Positions 9,053-17,542 of a stretch of DNA of 40,525 nt are shown here, piece by piece. Origin of the DNA: VYFG01 sp964403545 (lineage in GTDB: Bacteria > Pseudomonadota > Gammaproteobacteria > Arenicellales > Poriferihabitantaceae). The position numbers and the translations under genes were made by a program. The stretch spans positions 1-40,525 of the forward strand of contig CAYOGN010000058.1 of the NCBI GenBank assembly GCA_964403545.1, in the 5' to 3' direction. The notes under the pieces were generated by a model. It saw only the letters and a list, made by a program, of their open reading frames with translations. It did no database searches and was not told where the DNA came from. Each line of letters opens with the position of its first letter. Position 1 is the first letter of the stretch.

Positions 9053-10519
9053 ATGATTAGATTTCTACTCAATAATGAAGAGGTCACGTTGCAGCAGTGC
9101 GCCGCGGATTTAACCGTGCTTGAATATTTACGTACGGTGCGAAATCTGTTCGGGACCAAGGAAGGGTGTGCTTCCGGAGACTGCGGCGCCTGCACTGTAG
9201 TGGTTGCAAGTTCAGATGGTGATGGCCTGCTCTATCGGTCAATCAATAGTTGTATTACTTTTCTCGGTGCAATACATGGCAAGCAATTGATCACGGTGGA
9301 ACATCTTGCCCGGGAGGATTCTCTGCATCCGGTCCAACAGGCAATGGTCGATCATCATGGCTCTCAATGTGGATTCTGTACCCCGGGATTTATTATGTCG
9401 ATGTTTGCCCTCTACAAGGATCAAACTGGCGATACCTCTGTAGCCGAGAGAAAACATCAAATTAACGAATATCTGGGGGGGAATCTTTGCCGATGTACAG
9501 GATACCGACCCATTATCGATGCGACGCTGGCATCGATGGAAAAAGTCTTGCCCGATCAGTTTGATGCCAGTGAACAGAGGGTAGTGCAGCAATTGAATAC
9601 AATGGTGCAAACAAACGAAGGTGTTCCCGCTGGTACTTCGAATTTTCTGGTTCCGGAATCCATTCAATCACTGGCTTCGATGTGCCGGCAGCACCCGTCC
9701 GCAAGGTTGCTTGGCGGGGGGACCGATTTGGCGCTGGAAGTCACCCAGCAGTTAAAAACCCTGGAGACAGTTATCTCCCTGGATCGAGTGGCAGAAATAA
9801 AAAAGATTTGCCATAAGGACGGACAAGTTGAAATAGGCGCAGCGGTATCGCTGACTGAATGTTGCCAGTTGTTTAGTCATTCCCGGTCCGATGTGAGTGA
9901 TCTGTTGCTTCGTTTTGGCTCCACCCAGGTGAGAAACCAGGGCACCATTGGCGGTAACGTCGCCAATGCTTCCCCCATCGGGGATCTGCCTCCAGTACTC
10001 ATAGCACTGAATGCGAAACTACGCCTGCAAAAAGGTCCGATCGTTCGCACCCTGCCCATTGAGGATTTCTTCCTTGGCTATCGTCAGACCGCATTACAGC
10101 AAGGGGAGTTTGTCCGCTCGATTATTGTTCCTGATCCACAGCCAACCCAGTTGTTTAAGGTTTATAAAATCAGCAAGCGGCTTGATGATGATATTTCTGC
10201 GGTCTGCATGGCAATTCATCTGCAACTGTCGGCCCACACTGGAGAAAACAGGACTGTCGAAAGTTGCAGAATTGCCCTCGGCGGAATGGCAGCGATTCCG
10301 AAGCGTGCATCTCGCTGCGAACAGGCGTTAACCGGATTGCTGCTGGATCAATCCAGTATCGATAGTGCACAACAGGCACTGAATCAGGATTTCTCGCCCA
10401 TTAGCGATGCCAGGGCGAGCGCCGGATATCGCTTGCAGGTGGCAAAAAACCTGCTTCAGCGTTTACTTTTGGAAACCACATCCAGAGAAATCGCCACCAG
10501 GGTGGAACATGCCGCGTGA
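9053..10519 (+). CDS. xdhA: xanthine dehydrogenase small subunit (2Fe-2S and FAD domains)
   Basis: The 488-residue subunit carries the iron-sulfur and flavin centres that move electrons from the molybdenum site to NAD. The plant-type cluster ligands are Cys39, Cys44, Cys47 and Cys67 (GCASGDCGAC); the second cluster uses Cys106, Cys109, Cys146 and Cys148 (CGFC ... CRC). The FAD domain follows from about residue 205 with LLGGGTDLALEV and GTIGGNVANASPIGDLPP. I chose the ATG at 9053, preceded by GAAGG at good spacing and matching the family start (MIRFLLNNEEV); a TTG 12 bp upstream is less likely. It overlaps xdhB by 11 bp. Operator B lies directly upstream. Confidence 0.96.
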   Translation: MIRFLLNNEEVTLQQCAADLTVLEYLRTVRNLFGTKEGCASGDCGACTVVVASSDGDGLLYRSINSCITFLGAIHGKQLITVEHLAREDSLHPVQQAMVDHHGSQCGFCTPGFIMSMFALYKDQTGDTSVAERKHQINEYLGGNLCRCTGYRPIIDATLASMEKVLPDQFDASEQRVVQQLNTMVQTNEGVPAGTSNFLVPESIQSLASMCRQHPSARLLGGGTDLALEVTQQLKTLETVISLDRVAEIKKICHKDGQVEIGAAVSLTECCQLFSHSRSDVSDLLLRFGSTQVRNQGTIGGNVANASPIGDLPPVLIALNAKLRLQKGPIVRTLPIEDFFLGYRQTALQQGEFVRSIIVPDPQPTQLFKVYKISKRLDDDISAVCMAIHLQLSAHTGENRTVESCRIALGGMAAIPKRASRCEQALTGLLLDQSSIDSAQQALNQDFSPISDARASAGYRLQVAKNLLQRLLLETTSREIATRVEHAA

Positions 10520-12815
10520 ACCCTCAAAGATGGGCGTATCTATCGCCCACGACAGCGCCCACAAGCATGTTACCGGGGAAGCAGTTTATGTGGATGATCG
10601 GCTGGTATACCGCGAGCAGCTTTACGCTTGTGTAGGTGGTAGTGAAATCGCCCATGGCCGAATTCGCTCGATGGATTTGCAATTGGTGAAGTCCGCTGAA
10701 GGGGTAGTGGATGTCATTACTGCTGCCGAACTTCCCGCTCAGGTGGATATTGGCCCGGTTTTTCCAGGCGATCCGTTACTGGTTGACGATCTTATCGAAT
10801 ATGTCGGGCAGCCTCTGTTTGCGGTATTGGCCAGCAGTCATGAACTGGCACGCAAGGCGGCCACGCTGGCGAAGATAGAATATGAGATTCTACAACCTGT
10901 GTTACATATTGAGCAGGCTATTGAGCAGCAATTTTTCGTCCGGCCTCCTCATCGTATGCAGCGGGGAGATGCCGAAGCCGCGTTGAAGTGCGCTGAGTAT
11001 CGATTTCAGGGTAGCCAACAGATTGGTGGCCAGGAGCATTTTTATCTGGAAGGGCAAGCCTCAATTGTGGTGCCAGAAGAAGATGGCGGTATGACGTTAC
11101 ATACCTCGACCCAGAATCCTACAGAGTCCCAGAAACTGGTTGCGGAGGTGTTGGGAATTCCGCTGAACAAGGTCAACGCGGTGACCCGCCGTATGGGTGG
11201 TGGCTTTGGTGGCAAGGAGACCCACGCTGCCCCCTGGGCATGTATTGCGGCAGTGTTTGCCAGCCGAACGGGCAAGGTCGTGGGGTGTCGATTGTCACGG
11301 CGCGATGATAGGGTGATGACCGGCAAGCGTCATGGATTCCTCAATCGATATGACGTAGGATTTTCTGCCGATGGAAGAATTGACGGGATCAATTATGTGT
11401 TGGCCGGGCAGTGCGGTCACTCGCCGGATTTGTCTGATGCCATTGTCGATCGCGCAATGTTTCACTGTGACAATGCCTACTATATTCCCAATATTGTGAT
11501 CGACGGGCTGCGATGTAAAACGCATACTGTATCCAATACTGCGTTTCGGGGGTTTGGCGGCCCCAAGGGCGTCATTGCTATGGAAGCCGTGATTGACGAG
11601 ATCGCATTTACAGTAAAAAAAGATCCGTTGGAGATTCGCAAGCTAAACCTCTACAACACCACAGATCGAAACGTCACACCTTATCACCAGGTTATCGAAG
11701 ACTTTACCCTGACCAGAATTATTGAACAGCTGGAATCAGATTCGGATTACTGGAACAGGCGCGATCAGATTAAAGCGTTCAATGGTCATAGCCCTGTTCT
11801 GAAGAAGGGCATGGCGTTGACTCCCATCAAATTCGGAATTTCGTTTACCGTCTCCCATCTCAATCAGGCCGGGGCGCTGATTCACGTATACACCGATGGC
11901 AGTATTCATCTCAATCACGGTGGTACCGAGATGGGCCAGGGATTGATGACCAAAGTGGCCCAAATTGTGGCAGAAGAGTTTCAGGTGAATCCTGATCGCA
12001 TCATCATTTCGGCTACCCGGACTGATAAAGTGCCGAATACCTCTCCCACTGCCGCATCATCAGGCACGGATATCAATGGTATGGCAGCGCTCAACGCGGC
12101 GCGAAAGATCAAGCGCAGGCTGAGTACATTTTTGGCAGAAAAGTATGACGCAGAAGAATCTGCGGTGATTTTTGCCGATGGTGAGGTTCGTATAGGTGAA
12201 TGTTCTATGACTTTTGGCCAGGCAGCCAGAGAAGCCTGGATGGCACGGGTTTCTTTGTCGGCCACCGGGTTTTATAAAACCCCTGAAATTTACTACGACA
12301 GAGAGACCGCATCAGGGCGACCATTTTTCTATTTTGCCAATGGTGCGGCGGTGTCCGAGGTAGTCATCGATACCTTGACCGGGGAGTCGAAACTGCTTCG
12401 AGCCGACATTTTGCACGATGTTGGAAACTCGATTAATCCGGCGCTGGACATAGGTCAGGTCGAGGGAGCCTATATTCAGGGTGTGGGTTGGCTCACCAGT
12501 GAAGAGCTGAAATGGGACGATAAGGGCAGATTGCTGACAGATGGCCCTGCTACCTACAAGATTCCGGCCATTGCCGATGCGCCACCGATTTTTAATGTCG
12601 CTTTGCTGGACAATGCAGCCAATTCTGAACCCACAGTATTTCGCTCAAAGGCGGTTGGTGAGCCCCCGCTGATGCTTGGAATTTCTGCCTGGTGCGCAAT
12701 TCGGGATGCCATTGGGTCTGTTGCCGAACACAGTATCTTTCCTGATTTAAATGCGCCAGCGACACCCGAAGAAATCCTGCGGTCCATTACCCTGTTACAA
12801 AAAACGACATCATAA
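10509..12815 (+). CDS. xdhB: xanthine dehydrogenase large subunit (molybdopterin-binding)
   Basis: The 768-residue catalytic subunit hydroxylates hypoxanthine and xanthine to urate. Motifs in order are QEHFYLE, RRMGGGFGGKE, the FRGFGGPKG loop with the substrate-binding arginine, HGGTEMGQG, and KAVGEPPLML with the catalytic base Glu718. Length fits bacterial XdhB (about 770-780). The ATG at 10509 has an AGGGTGG ribosome binding site and lies within the last codons of xdhA; open frame extends further upstream but only inside xdhA. The cofactor is inserted with help from XdhC, encoded 12 bp downstream. Confidence 0.96.
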   Translation: MPREPSKMGVSIAHDSAHKHVTGEAVYVDDRLVYREQLYACVGGSEIAHGRIRSMDLQLVKSAEGVVDVITAAELPAQVDIGPVFPGDPLLVDDLIEYVGQPLFAVLASSHELARKAATLAKIEYEILQPVLHIEQAIEQQFFVRPPHRMQRGDAEAALKCAEYRFQGSQQIGGQEHFYLEGQASIVVPEEDGGMTLHTSTQNPTESQKLVAEVLGIPLNKVNAVTRRMGGGFGGKETHAAPWACIAAVFASRTGKVVGCRLSRRDDRVMTGKRHGFLNRYDVGFSADGRIDGINYVLAGQCGHSPDLSDAIVDRAMFHCDNAYYIPNIVIDGLRCKTHTVSNTAFRGFGGPKGVIAMEAVIDEIAFTVKKDPLEIRKLNLYNTTDRNVTPYHQVIEDFTLTRIIEQLESDSDYWNRRDQIKAFNGHSPVLKKGMALTPIKFGISFTVSHLNQAGALIHVYTDGSIHLNHGGTEMGQGLMTKVAQIVAEEFQVNPDRIIISATRTDKVPNTSPTAASSGTDINGMAALNAARKIKRRLSTFLAEKYDAEESAVIFADGEVRIGECSMTFGQAAREAWMARVSLSATGFYKTPEIYYDRETASGRPFFYFANGAAVSEVVIDTLTGESKLLRADILHDVGNSINPALDIGQVEGAYIQGVGWLTSEELKWDDKGRLLTDGPATYKIPAIADAPPIFNVALLDNAANSEPTVFRSKAVGEPPLMLGISAWCAIRDAIGSVAEHSIFPDLNAPATPEEILRSITLLQKTTS

Positions 12816-12827
12816 AGCACCTGCATT

Positions 12828-13655
12828 ATGAACTGGATTGACGCCATTGCCACCCTGTCTCGAAAAAACACCGGTTTTGCGCTGATAACAGTACTGTCTA
12901 CTCACGGCTCATCACCACGTGGGGAACAATCCAAAATGGTGGTCACTGAAGACAAAAGTTATGACAGTATTGGTGGCGGCAATCTGGAGTTCCTGGCTAT
13001 TGATAAAGCCAGAGACCTTTTGGTGAGCGGTGATTCAATGATTGAGCGCGAGGAATATACCCTCGGGGATGATCTGACCCAGTGTTGCGGCGGCCAGGTC
13101 GAGTTATTGTTTGAGTGTTACCCTGCCTGTGATTTCAATATCGCTCTATTCGGTGCCGGCCATGTTGCAGGTGCCTTGACGCGAATTCTGTCCGAGCTAC
13201 CCTGCCAGGTAAGCTGGATTGATTCACGATCGGAATTACTCCAGGCCGCGGTATCCGAACTGGGATCACCTTCAAATATCCATCCCCGCGTGATGCAAAA
13301 TCCTTTTCAATCAGTGGAGCAATGCCTGGCAAATACTTTTTACCTGATCATGACCCATAGTCACGAAATCGACTTCGAATTGTGCGAGGCGATTCTGGCA
13401 CGACCCGATGTTCGATATTGCGGGTTGATCGGTTCTAAATCCAAGGCGGCAAAATTTCGAAACCGACTGAGTAGAAAAGGCTATAGCATGAAAGAGATTG
13501 GTCAGCTGACATCGCCCATTGGACTGAATCTGGGCGCTGGGAAAAAACCGATGGAAGTGGCGGTTTCAATTGCATCCCAGCTACTACAGACTTATTACGC
13601 AGGTAAGAGCCTGGAGAATCTGGATCGCCAGAACGTTATCGAAATAGCCAAATAG
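12828..13655 (+). CDS. xdhC: xanthine dehydrogenase accessory protein XdhC
   Basis: The 275-residue protein matures the molybdenum cofactor (sulfuration/insertion) for XdhB in the cytoplasm. N-terminal XdhC/CoxI motifs are STHGSSPRGE, SIGGGNLE and DLTQCCGGQVELLFE; the C-terminal Rossmann-like half contains ALFGAGHVAGAL, THSHEIDFELCEAIL and YCGLIGSKSKAAKF. The gene is the last of the xdhABC operon, 12 bp after xdhB. Length is normal for the family. It converges on guaD, with 126 bp between the two stops. Confidence 0.95.
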   Translation: MNWIDAIATLSRKNTGFALITVLSTHGSSPRGEQSKMVVTEDKSYDSIGGGNLEFLAIDKARDLLVSGDSMIEREEYTLGDDLTQCCGGQVELLFECYPACDFNIALFGAGHVAGALTRILSELPCQVSWIDSRSELLQAAVSELGSPSNIHPRVMQNPFQSVEQCLANTFYLIMTHSHEIDFELCEAILARPDVRYCGLIGSKSKAAKFRNRLSRKGYSMKEIGQLTSPIGLNLGAGKKPMEVAVSIASQLLQTYYAGKSLENLDRQNVIEIAK

Positions 13656-13715
13656 TCAGCGGGTTTGAACAGATGGCGAAATTAGTGTGAATTTCTCCAG
13701 TGTGATCCATTTTTC

Positions 13716-13737
13716 ATGCTTGCAAGCATTTAAATGC
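13716..13737. repeat. two overlapping perfect palindromes between convergent xdhC and guaD
   Basis: ATGCTTGCAAGCAT (13716-13729) and GCATTTAAATGC (13726-13737) are perfect palindromes that share the GCAT. They sit midway in the 126-bp gap between the convergent stops. They could fold into alternative hairpins, but neither strand has a clear U-run right after the stem, so a terminator role is only possible, not shown. No other copy of the pair was noticed in the window. Confidence 0.45.
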
Positions 13738-13781
13738 AGGCACAAAAAAGAGGGGAAGCCGGTACATTGTAAAATTATTAG

Positions 13782-15077
13782 TTAACTCTGATGTAACCGA
13801 GCCCCCATTATCCAGGTTTCCCGAATAGCGCGATCATCTCCGAGCATCTCAAGAACAAATAATTTTTCCATCAAGTCGGTGCAGTTATCGAGGCGAAACC
13901 GGACTAGTGGAGTCGCCTGGCAATCAAGCACGATAAAATCTGCTTCCTTGCCCGGCTCGAAGTTACCAATCTTGTGGTGCAGATCAAGTGCTGTGGCACC
14001 GCCCAGGGTGGCCAGATACAGGGACTGAAATGGCGACAGATTTTCTCCTGACAGTTGTTGTACCTTGTAAGCTTCATTAATGGTTCGCAGTATTGAAAAA
14101 CTGTCGCCGCCACCAACATCGGTTCCGAGACCAACGTTAACGTTATGCGACAGAGCGTTCTGATAGTTGAACAGTCCGCTACCGATGAACAAATTTGAAA
14201 GCGGGCAATGGGCAATATTAGACCGGGTGCTGGAGAGTCGATCCCACTCACTCGCTGCAAGGTGAATCCCGTGGGCAAAAACCGAGCGACGACCGAGGAG
14301 TCGATAATGGTCGTAGACGTCGAGATAGTTTTCGCGATCCGGAAAAAGTTCGGCAACCCATTTACACTCCTCAATGTTTTCTGACAGATGGGTGTGCAGA
14401 TGAACATCGGGAAATTCTGTTAACAACTTTGCCGCCATGGCCAGTTGTTCAGGGGAGGAGGTGGGCGCGAACCGTGGTGTGACCGCATAGCCAAGCCGCC
14501 CCTTGTTATGCCAGTTTTGAATAAGCCGCTTGCTATCGCGGTAACCGGATTTCGGCGAATCAGTCAGGTTTTCCGGCGCATTTCGATCCATCATCACCTT
14601 GCCGCAGATCATTCTCAGGTTGCGTGCTTCGGCGGCGTGAAAGAAAGCATCCACAGATTGTGGGTGAACGGTGCCAAATACTAACGCCGTGGTGGTTCCG
14701 TTGCGCAGTAGCTCATCAAGAAAAAAACTGGCAATTTTTGATCCATAATCCGGATCAGAAAACCGGCTTTCTGCGGGAAAGGTGTGTTTCTCAAGCCAGT
14801 CGAGCAGCTGGGTGCCATAGGCCGCGATAATTTCGCACTGCGGATAATGGATATGGGTATCGATCAGGCCAGGGACGATAATACTGTTTGTGTGTTCGAA
14901 CAGTTGGCAATTTTCGGGGAGCTTTCTCAGTACTTCATCGGCCTGATCGACTATCTGAACAAGCCCGTCTTCGATCACCAGAACACCATCAGAAAAATGC
15001 TGAATAGCTTCCGCTCCATCCGTGGCTGGATTGCCGAGGAAATGCAGGATCTCTCCACGATGAACTTGAATGGACAT
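13782..15077 (-). CDS. guaD: guanine deaminase
   Basis: The 431-residue zinc amidohydrolase deaminates guanine to xanthine, the entry step for XdhABC. Diagnostic motifs are PGLIDTHIHYPQ (His75, His77), the GuaD-specific LLDWLEKHTFPAE, GTTTALVFGTVHP, CGKVMMDRNAPE, HTHLSENIEE, VFAHGIHL and LGTDVGGGDSFS. Length matches GuaD (about 430-440). It is transcribed leftward as a single gene, divergent from uraD; the intervening 248 bp contain the best operator of the window (15194-15209) and a TATAAT on the guaD side. There is no strong ribosome binding site before the ATG. Confidence 0.96.
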   Translation of the reverse strand: MSIQVHRGEILHFLGNPATDGAEAIQHFSDGVLVIEDGLVQIVDQADEVLRKLPENCQLFEHTNSIIVPGLIDTHIHYPQCEIIAAYGTQLLDWLEKHTFPAESRFSDPDYGSKIASFFLDELLRNGTTTALVFGTVHPQSVDAFFHAAEARNLRMICGKVMMDRNAPENLTDSPKSGYRDSKRLIQNWHNKGRLGYAVTPRFAPTSSPEQLAMAAKLLTEFPDVHLHTHLSENIEECKWVAELFPDRENYLDVYDHYRLLGRRSVFAHGIHLAASEWDRLSSTRSNIAHCPLSNLFIGSGLFNYQNALSHNVNVGLGTDVGGGDSFSILRTINEAYKVQQLSGENLSPFQSLYLATLGGATALDLHHKIGNFEPGKEADFIVLDCQATPLVRFRLDNCTDLMEKLFVLEMLGDDRAIRETWIMGARLHQS

Positions 15078-15178
15078 GAGGAATTACCGGGAATAATCTG
15101 TAAAGCTGCTTTTTGCCATTGCTTTAACTGGCCTGGAAAAGTCAGTTTCAGGACAGGATAATCTGTTGCTATCAGCCA

Positions 15179-15209
15179 ATTATAGATAAAAACTTGACCA
15201 AATGGTCAA
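15179..15209 (-). promoter_or_regulatory. candidate guaD promoter overlapping operator C
   Basis: On the minus strand TTGACC (15209-15204) is followed by TATAAT (15184-15179). The spacing is 19 bp, longer than ideal; TCTATA (15186-15181) gives 17 bp. The -35 lies inside operator C, so repressor and polymerase would compete. Start of transcription was not tested. Confidence 0.5.
15194..15209. promoter_or_regulatory. RutR-type operator C, perfect consensus palindrome (guaD/uraD divergent region)
   Basis: TTGACCAAATGGTCAA is a complete match to the E. coli RutR consensus TTGACCA-NN-TGGTCAA (established for RutR). It overlaps the -35 boxes of candidate promoters on both strands, so one bound dimer could repress guaD and uraDH at once. 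Sites A and B differ from it by three positions each, which suggests this is the strongest of the three. Confidence 0.88.
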
Positions 15210-15222
15210 ACTTTCCCATAAT
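15194..15222 (+). promoter_or_regulatory. candidate uraD-uraH promoter overlapping operator C
   Basis: TTGACC (15194-15199) and CATAAT (15217-15222) are separated by exactly 17 bp, a good sigma-70 arrangement. The -35 is the left half of operator C. The predicted transcript would have a leader of about 95 bases before the uraD TTG. Confidence 0.6.
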
Positions 15223-15325
15223 CCTCAGAGGCAGGATCGGGAAGTGCTTATTTACCTTGCCATTTCGACATTGACACTTGATCCGGCTTGTTCTGAAACA
15301 ATAGAATCATCCTGCGGAATACGAA

Positions 15326-15829
15326 TTGAATCTCGAGACATTCAACAAGCTGAATAAATCGGAGTCAGAGGGTTTGATCAGCCAATGTTGCAGTGCAACT
15401 AACTGGATCAGACAGGTCGTGGCCGGCCGGCCATACCACTCGATGGCGACACTTGTTGCCACTGCTGATGAATTCTGGGCATCAATGCAAGAAAATGATC
15501 TCCTTGAGGCTTTTGAAGGCCATCCAAAAATTGGTGATCCTGATTCGCTGAAGGAAAAATACCGGTCGACCCTGGAGGTTGCCAGCCATGAACAGTCAGG
15601 GGTTAAATTGGCCAATGATCAGGTCCTTGAAAAACTGGCACGGTTAAATCATGAATACCTCGATAAATTTGGTTTTATATTTATTATTTGTGCCCGTGGT
15701 AAATCTGCGGAACAGATGCTGACCAACATTGAGCAGCGGTTGCTAAACACTCGTGCCCGGGAACTTGTCATCGCAGCCAGTGAGCAGTGGCAAATAACCC
15801 TGATTCGTCTTAACAATTTGTTTGAATAA
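15326..15829 (+). CDS. uraD: 2-oxo-4-hydroxy-4-carboxy-5-ureidoimidazoline (OHCU) decarboxylase
   Basis: The 167-residue protein decarboxylates OHCU to S-allantoin, the third step from urate. Family features are the start MNLETFNKLN, the active-site segment EGHPKIGD with catalytic His66, a SHEQSGV stretch near residue 92, and the C-terminal NHEYLDKFGFIFIICARGKS. Length fits single-domain UraD (about 165-170). Translation must start at the TTG at 15326: a stop lies eight codons upstream and no ATG or GTG fits the conserved N-terminus. A GCGGA sequence lies upstream of it. It is followed closely by uraH. Confidence 0.95.
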   Translation: MNLETFNKLNKSESEGLISQCCSATNWIRQVVAGRPYHSMATLVATADEFWASMQENDLLEAFEGHPKIGDPDSLKEKYRSTLEVASHEQSGVKLANDQVLEKLARLNHEYLDKFGFIFIICARGKSAEQMLTNIEQRLLNTRARELVIAASEQWQITLIRLNNLFE

Positions 15830-15851
15830 CGTTAAATACAGTGGAATCATG

Positions 15852-16190
15852 ATGAGTCAGATCACAACACATATTCTTGATACGTCCCGGGGAAAGCCAG
15901 CTGTAGAAGTTGAGGTGAGCCTGCACCAACAGCAGGGCGATGGGTGGTTACAATTGGCCAGCGACAAAACCAGTCAGGATGGGCGGGTAGGCGACTGGCT
16001 TGGTAATCAGGTGCTGGATCAGGGGAATTACAAACTGGTGTTTCTGATTCAACGTTATTTCCAGGCGATGGGGCAGGAATCATTCTATCCGTCTATAGAA
16101 ATCACATTCAGCATCGCCGGTGACGGACAGCACTACCATGTTCCCTTGCTGCTAAATCCCTACGGGTATTCCACCTATCGTGGCAGTTAG
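15852..16190 (+). CDS. uraH: 5-hydroxyisourate hydrolase (transthyretin-like)
   Basis: The 112-residue transthyretin-like enzyme hydrolyses 5-hydroxyisourate to OHCU. It carries the N-terminal signature ITTHILDTSRGKPA (His7), TSQDGRVGDW with the conserved arginine, and the C-terminal tetrapeptide YRGS that distinguishes HIU hydrolase from transthyretin. I chose the second of two adjacent ATGs (15852) because GTGGA is then six bases upstream; 15849 would add one Met. No signal peptide is seen, so it acts in the cytoplasm. The ATG is 22 bp after the uraD stop, in the same transcript. Confidence 0.95.
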   Translation: MSQITTHILDTSRGKPAVEVEVSLHQQQGDGWLQLASDKTSQDGRVGDWLGNQVLDQGNYKLVFLIQRYFQAMGQESFYPSIEITFSIAGDGQHYHVPLLLNPYGYSTYRGS

Positions 16191-16403
16191 TTCATATAAG
16201 CGGCTCCTTTGGCGAAGTTCAAAAAATTGCAATTAACAAGTTTCATTCATTCGCAATATAGAAAAGTGAGCTAACATCATGTTTTACAGTAGCCACTATG
16301 TTCTACATTCCAATAGATCGTTTGGCAGCAATTTTGCTACAATGACTTATCGGGTTCTCCCTTCTCAATCACATCAATCACGCTATGTGGAGTTATTAAA
16401 ACA

Positions 16404-17477
16404 ATGCAAAAAAGAATATTCATAAAATCCCTCGCCGGAACTGTTCTGGCGGCCAGTTTGCTATTCGGTAGTGCCCATGCTGCCGAGACTAAAGTCGGAT
16501 TTGTTTATGTCGGCCCGGTTGGCGATCATGGATGGTCCTATCGTCATGATCAGGGTCGGCAGGCGGTGGAAGAAGCGTTAGGCGTTGAAACCACCTTTGT
16601 CGAAAGTGTTGCCGAAGGCGCGGATGCCGAGCGCGTTATCCGCACTCTCGCCACCAGTGGTCACAATGTGATTTTCACGACGTCATTTGGTTATATGAAC
16701 CCCACTCTGAAAGTGGCAAAGCAATTCCCAAATGTAAAATTTGAGCATGCCACCGGATACAAACGCAGCGACAATGTGAGTACTTATTCCGGTCGCTTTT
16801 ATGAAGGGCGCGCAGTAATTGGTACCATCGCCGGCCATATGTCGAAAACGGGCGTGGTGGGATACATCGCTTCATTTCCTATTCCCGAAGTCATTCGCGG
16901 GATCAACGCGTTCACCATTGCCATGCGAAAAGTCAATCCTGAAGCCATTGTCAAAGTTGTATGGGTGAACTCCTGGTACGATCCGGGCAAGGAGGGCGAT
17001 GCAGCCAAGGCCTTGATTGATCAGGGCGCAGATATTATTACCCAGCACACCGATTCACCTGCCCCGCTTCAGGTCGCAGAACAGCGGGGTGTATACGCTT
17101 TTGGACAGGCTTCCGATATGTCGGCCTTTGCCCCCAGCGCACATTTGACCTCTATCATTGATAACTGGGGTCCTTATTATACCGCCAGGGTCAAAGCTGC
17201 AATGGACGGATCATGGGTTTCAACTGACACCTGGGCTGGCATCAAGCCCGGTATGGTGGAGATGGCACCCTATAATGATGCCATGTCTGAAGAAGTGAAA
17301 GCCGCTGCGGAAGTGGTGCGCCAGGGAATAGTTGATGGTAGTTTGCATCCTTTCCAGGGACCACTCAAGAATCAGGCTGGGGAAATGGTTGCTGCAGAAG
17401 GCGAATCCATCGATGACGGTACGCTGTTGGGGATGAATTTCTATGTTGAAGGTGTTCGGGGCGAAATTCCGCAATAG
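16404..17477 (+). CDS. BMP-family substrate-binding protein of the purine/nucleoside ABC transporter
   Basis: The 357-residue periplasmic protein starts with a signal peptide (MQKRIFIKSLAGTVLAASLL, cleavage after the AHA near residue 26) and lacks a lipobox cysteine. The mature part has BMP/Med features: GFVYVGPVGDHGWSYRHDQGR, NVIFTTSFGY, VGYIASFPIPEVIRGINAF and HTDSPAPLQ. This family includes PnrA-type nucleoside-binding proteins. The ATPase and permeases at 3.9-7.5 kb lack a binding-protein gene of their own, so this is their likely partner. The 213-bp upstream gap holds a -10-like TACAAT (16338-16343) but no RutR-type site; expression may be independent or by read-through from uraDH. Confidence 0.92.
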   Translation: MQKRIFIKSLAGTVLAASLLFGSAHAAETKVGFVYVGPVGDHGWSYRHDQGRQAVEEALGVETTFVESVAEGADAERVIRTLATSGHNVIFTTSFGYMNPTLKVAKQFPNVKFEHATGYKRSDNVSTYSGRFYEGRAVIGTIAGHMSKTGVVGYIASFPIPEVIRGINAFTIAMRKVNPEAIVKVVWVNSWYDPGKEGDAAKALIDQGADIITQHTDSPAPLQVAEQRGVYAFGQASDMSAFAPSAHLTSIIDNWGPYYTARVKAAMDGSWVSTDTWAGIKPGMVEMAPYNDAMSEEVKAAAEVVRQGIVDGSLHPFQGPLKNQAGEMVAAEGESIDDGTLLGMNFYVEGVRGEIPQ

Positions 17478-17497
17478 GCAGCACCCGGTCTTACAAT

Positions 17498-17524
17498 AAA
17501 AATGCCCCGGTCCGGGGCATTTTT
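17498..17524. terminator. strong bidirectional rho-independent terminator
   Basis: AAAAATGCCCC and GGGGCATTTTT form an 11-bp perfect stem around the 5-base loop GGTCC. The stem has a U-run on either strand, so it can end both the binding-protein transcript (stop at 17477) and the leftward acyl-CoA operon (stop at 17543). It marks the right border of the purine locus. Confidence 0.92.
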
Positions 17525-17542
17525 AGCTTGTGCTCCAACACA

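Noticed and set aside
9239..9667. Antisense open frame opposite xdhA
   Set aside because: It lies fully opposite the iron-sulfur domain coding region, has no ribosome binding site and no recognisable motif.
10407..10508. Longer N-terminus for xdhB
   Set aside because: This open stretch lies within xdhA in another frame; the family start and a good ribosome binding site point to 10509.
13644..13659. Fourth operator-like sequence (ATAGCCAAATAGTCAG) at the end of xdhC
   Set aside because: It matches sites A and B at 13 of 16 positions, but the left half is broken so it is not a palindrome, it is made by the last xdhC codons and stop, and no gene starts downstream on either strand.
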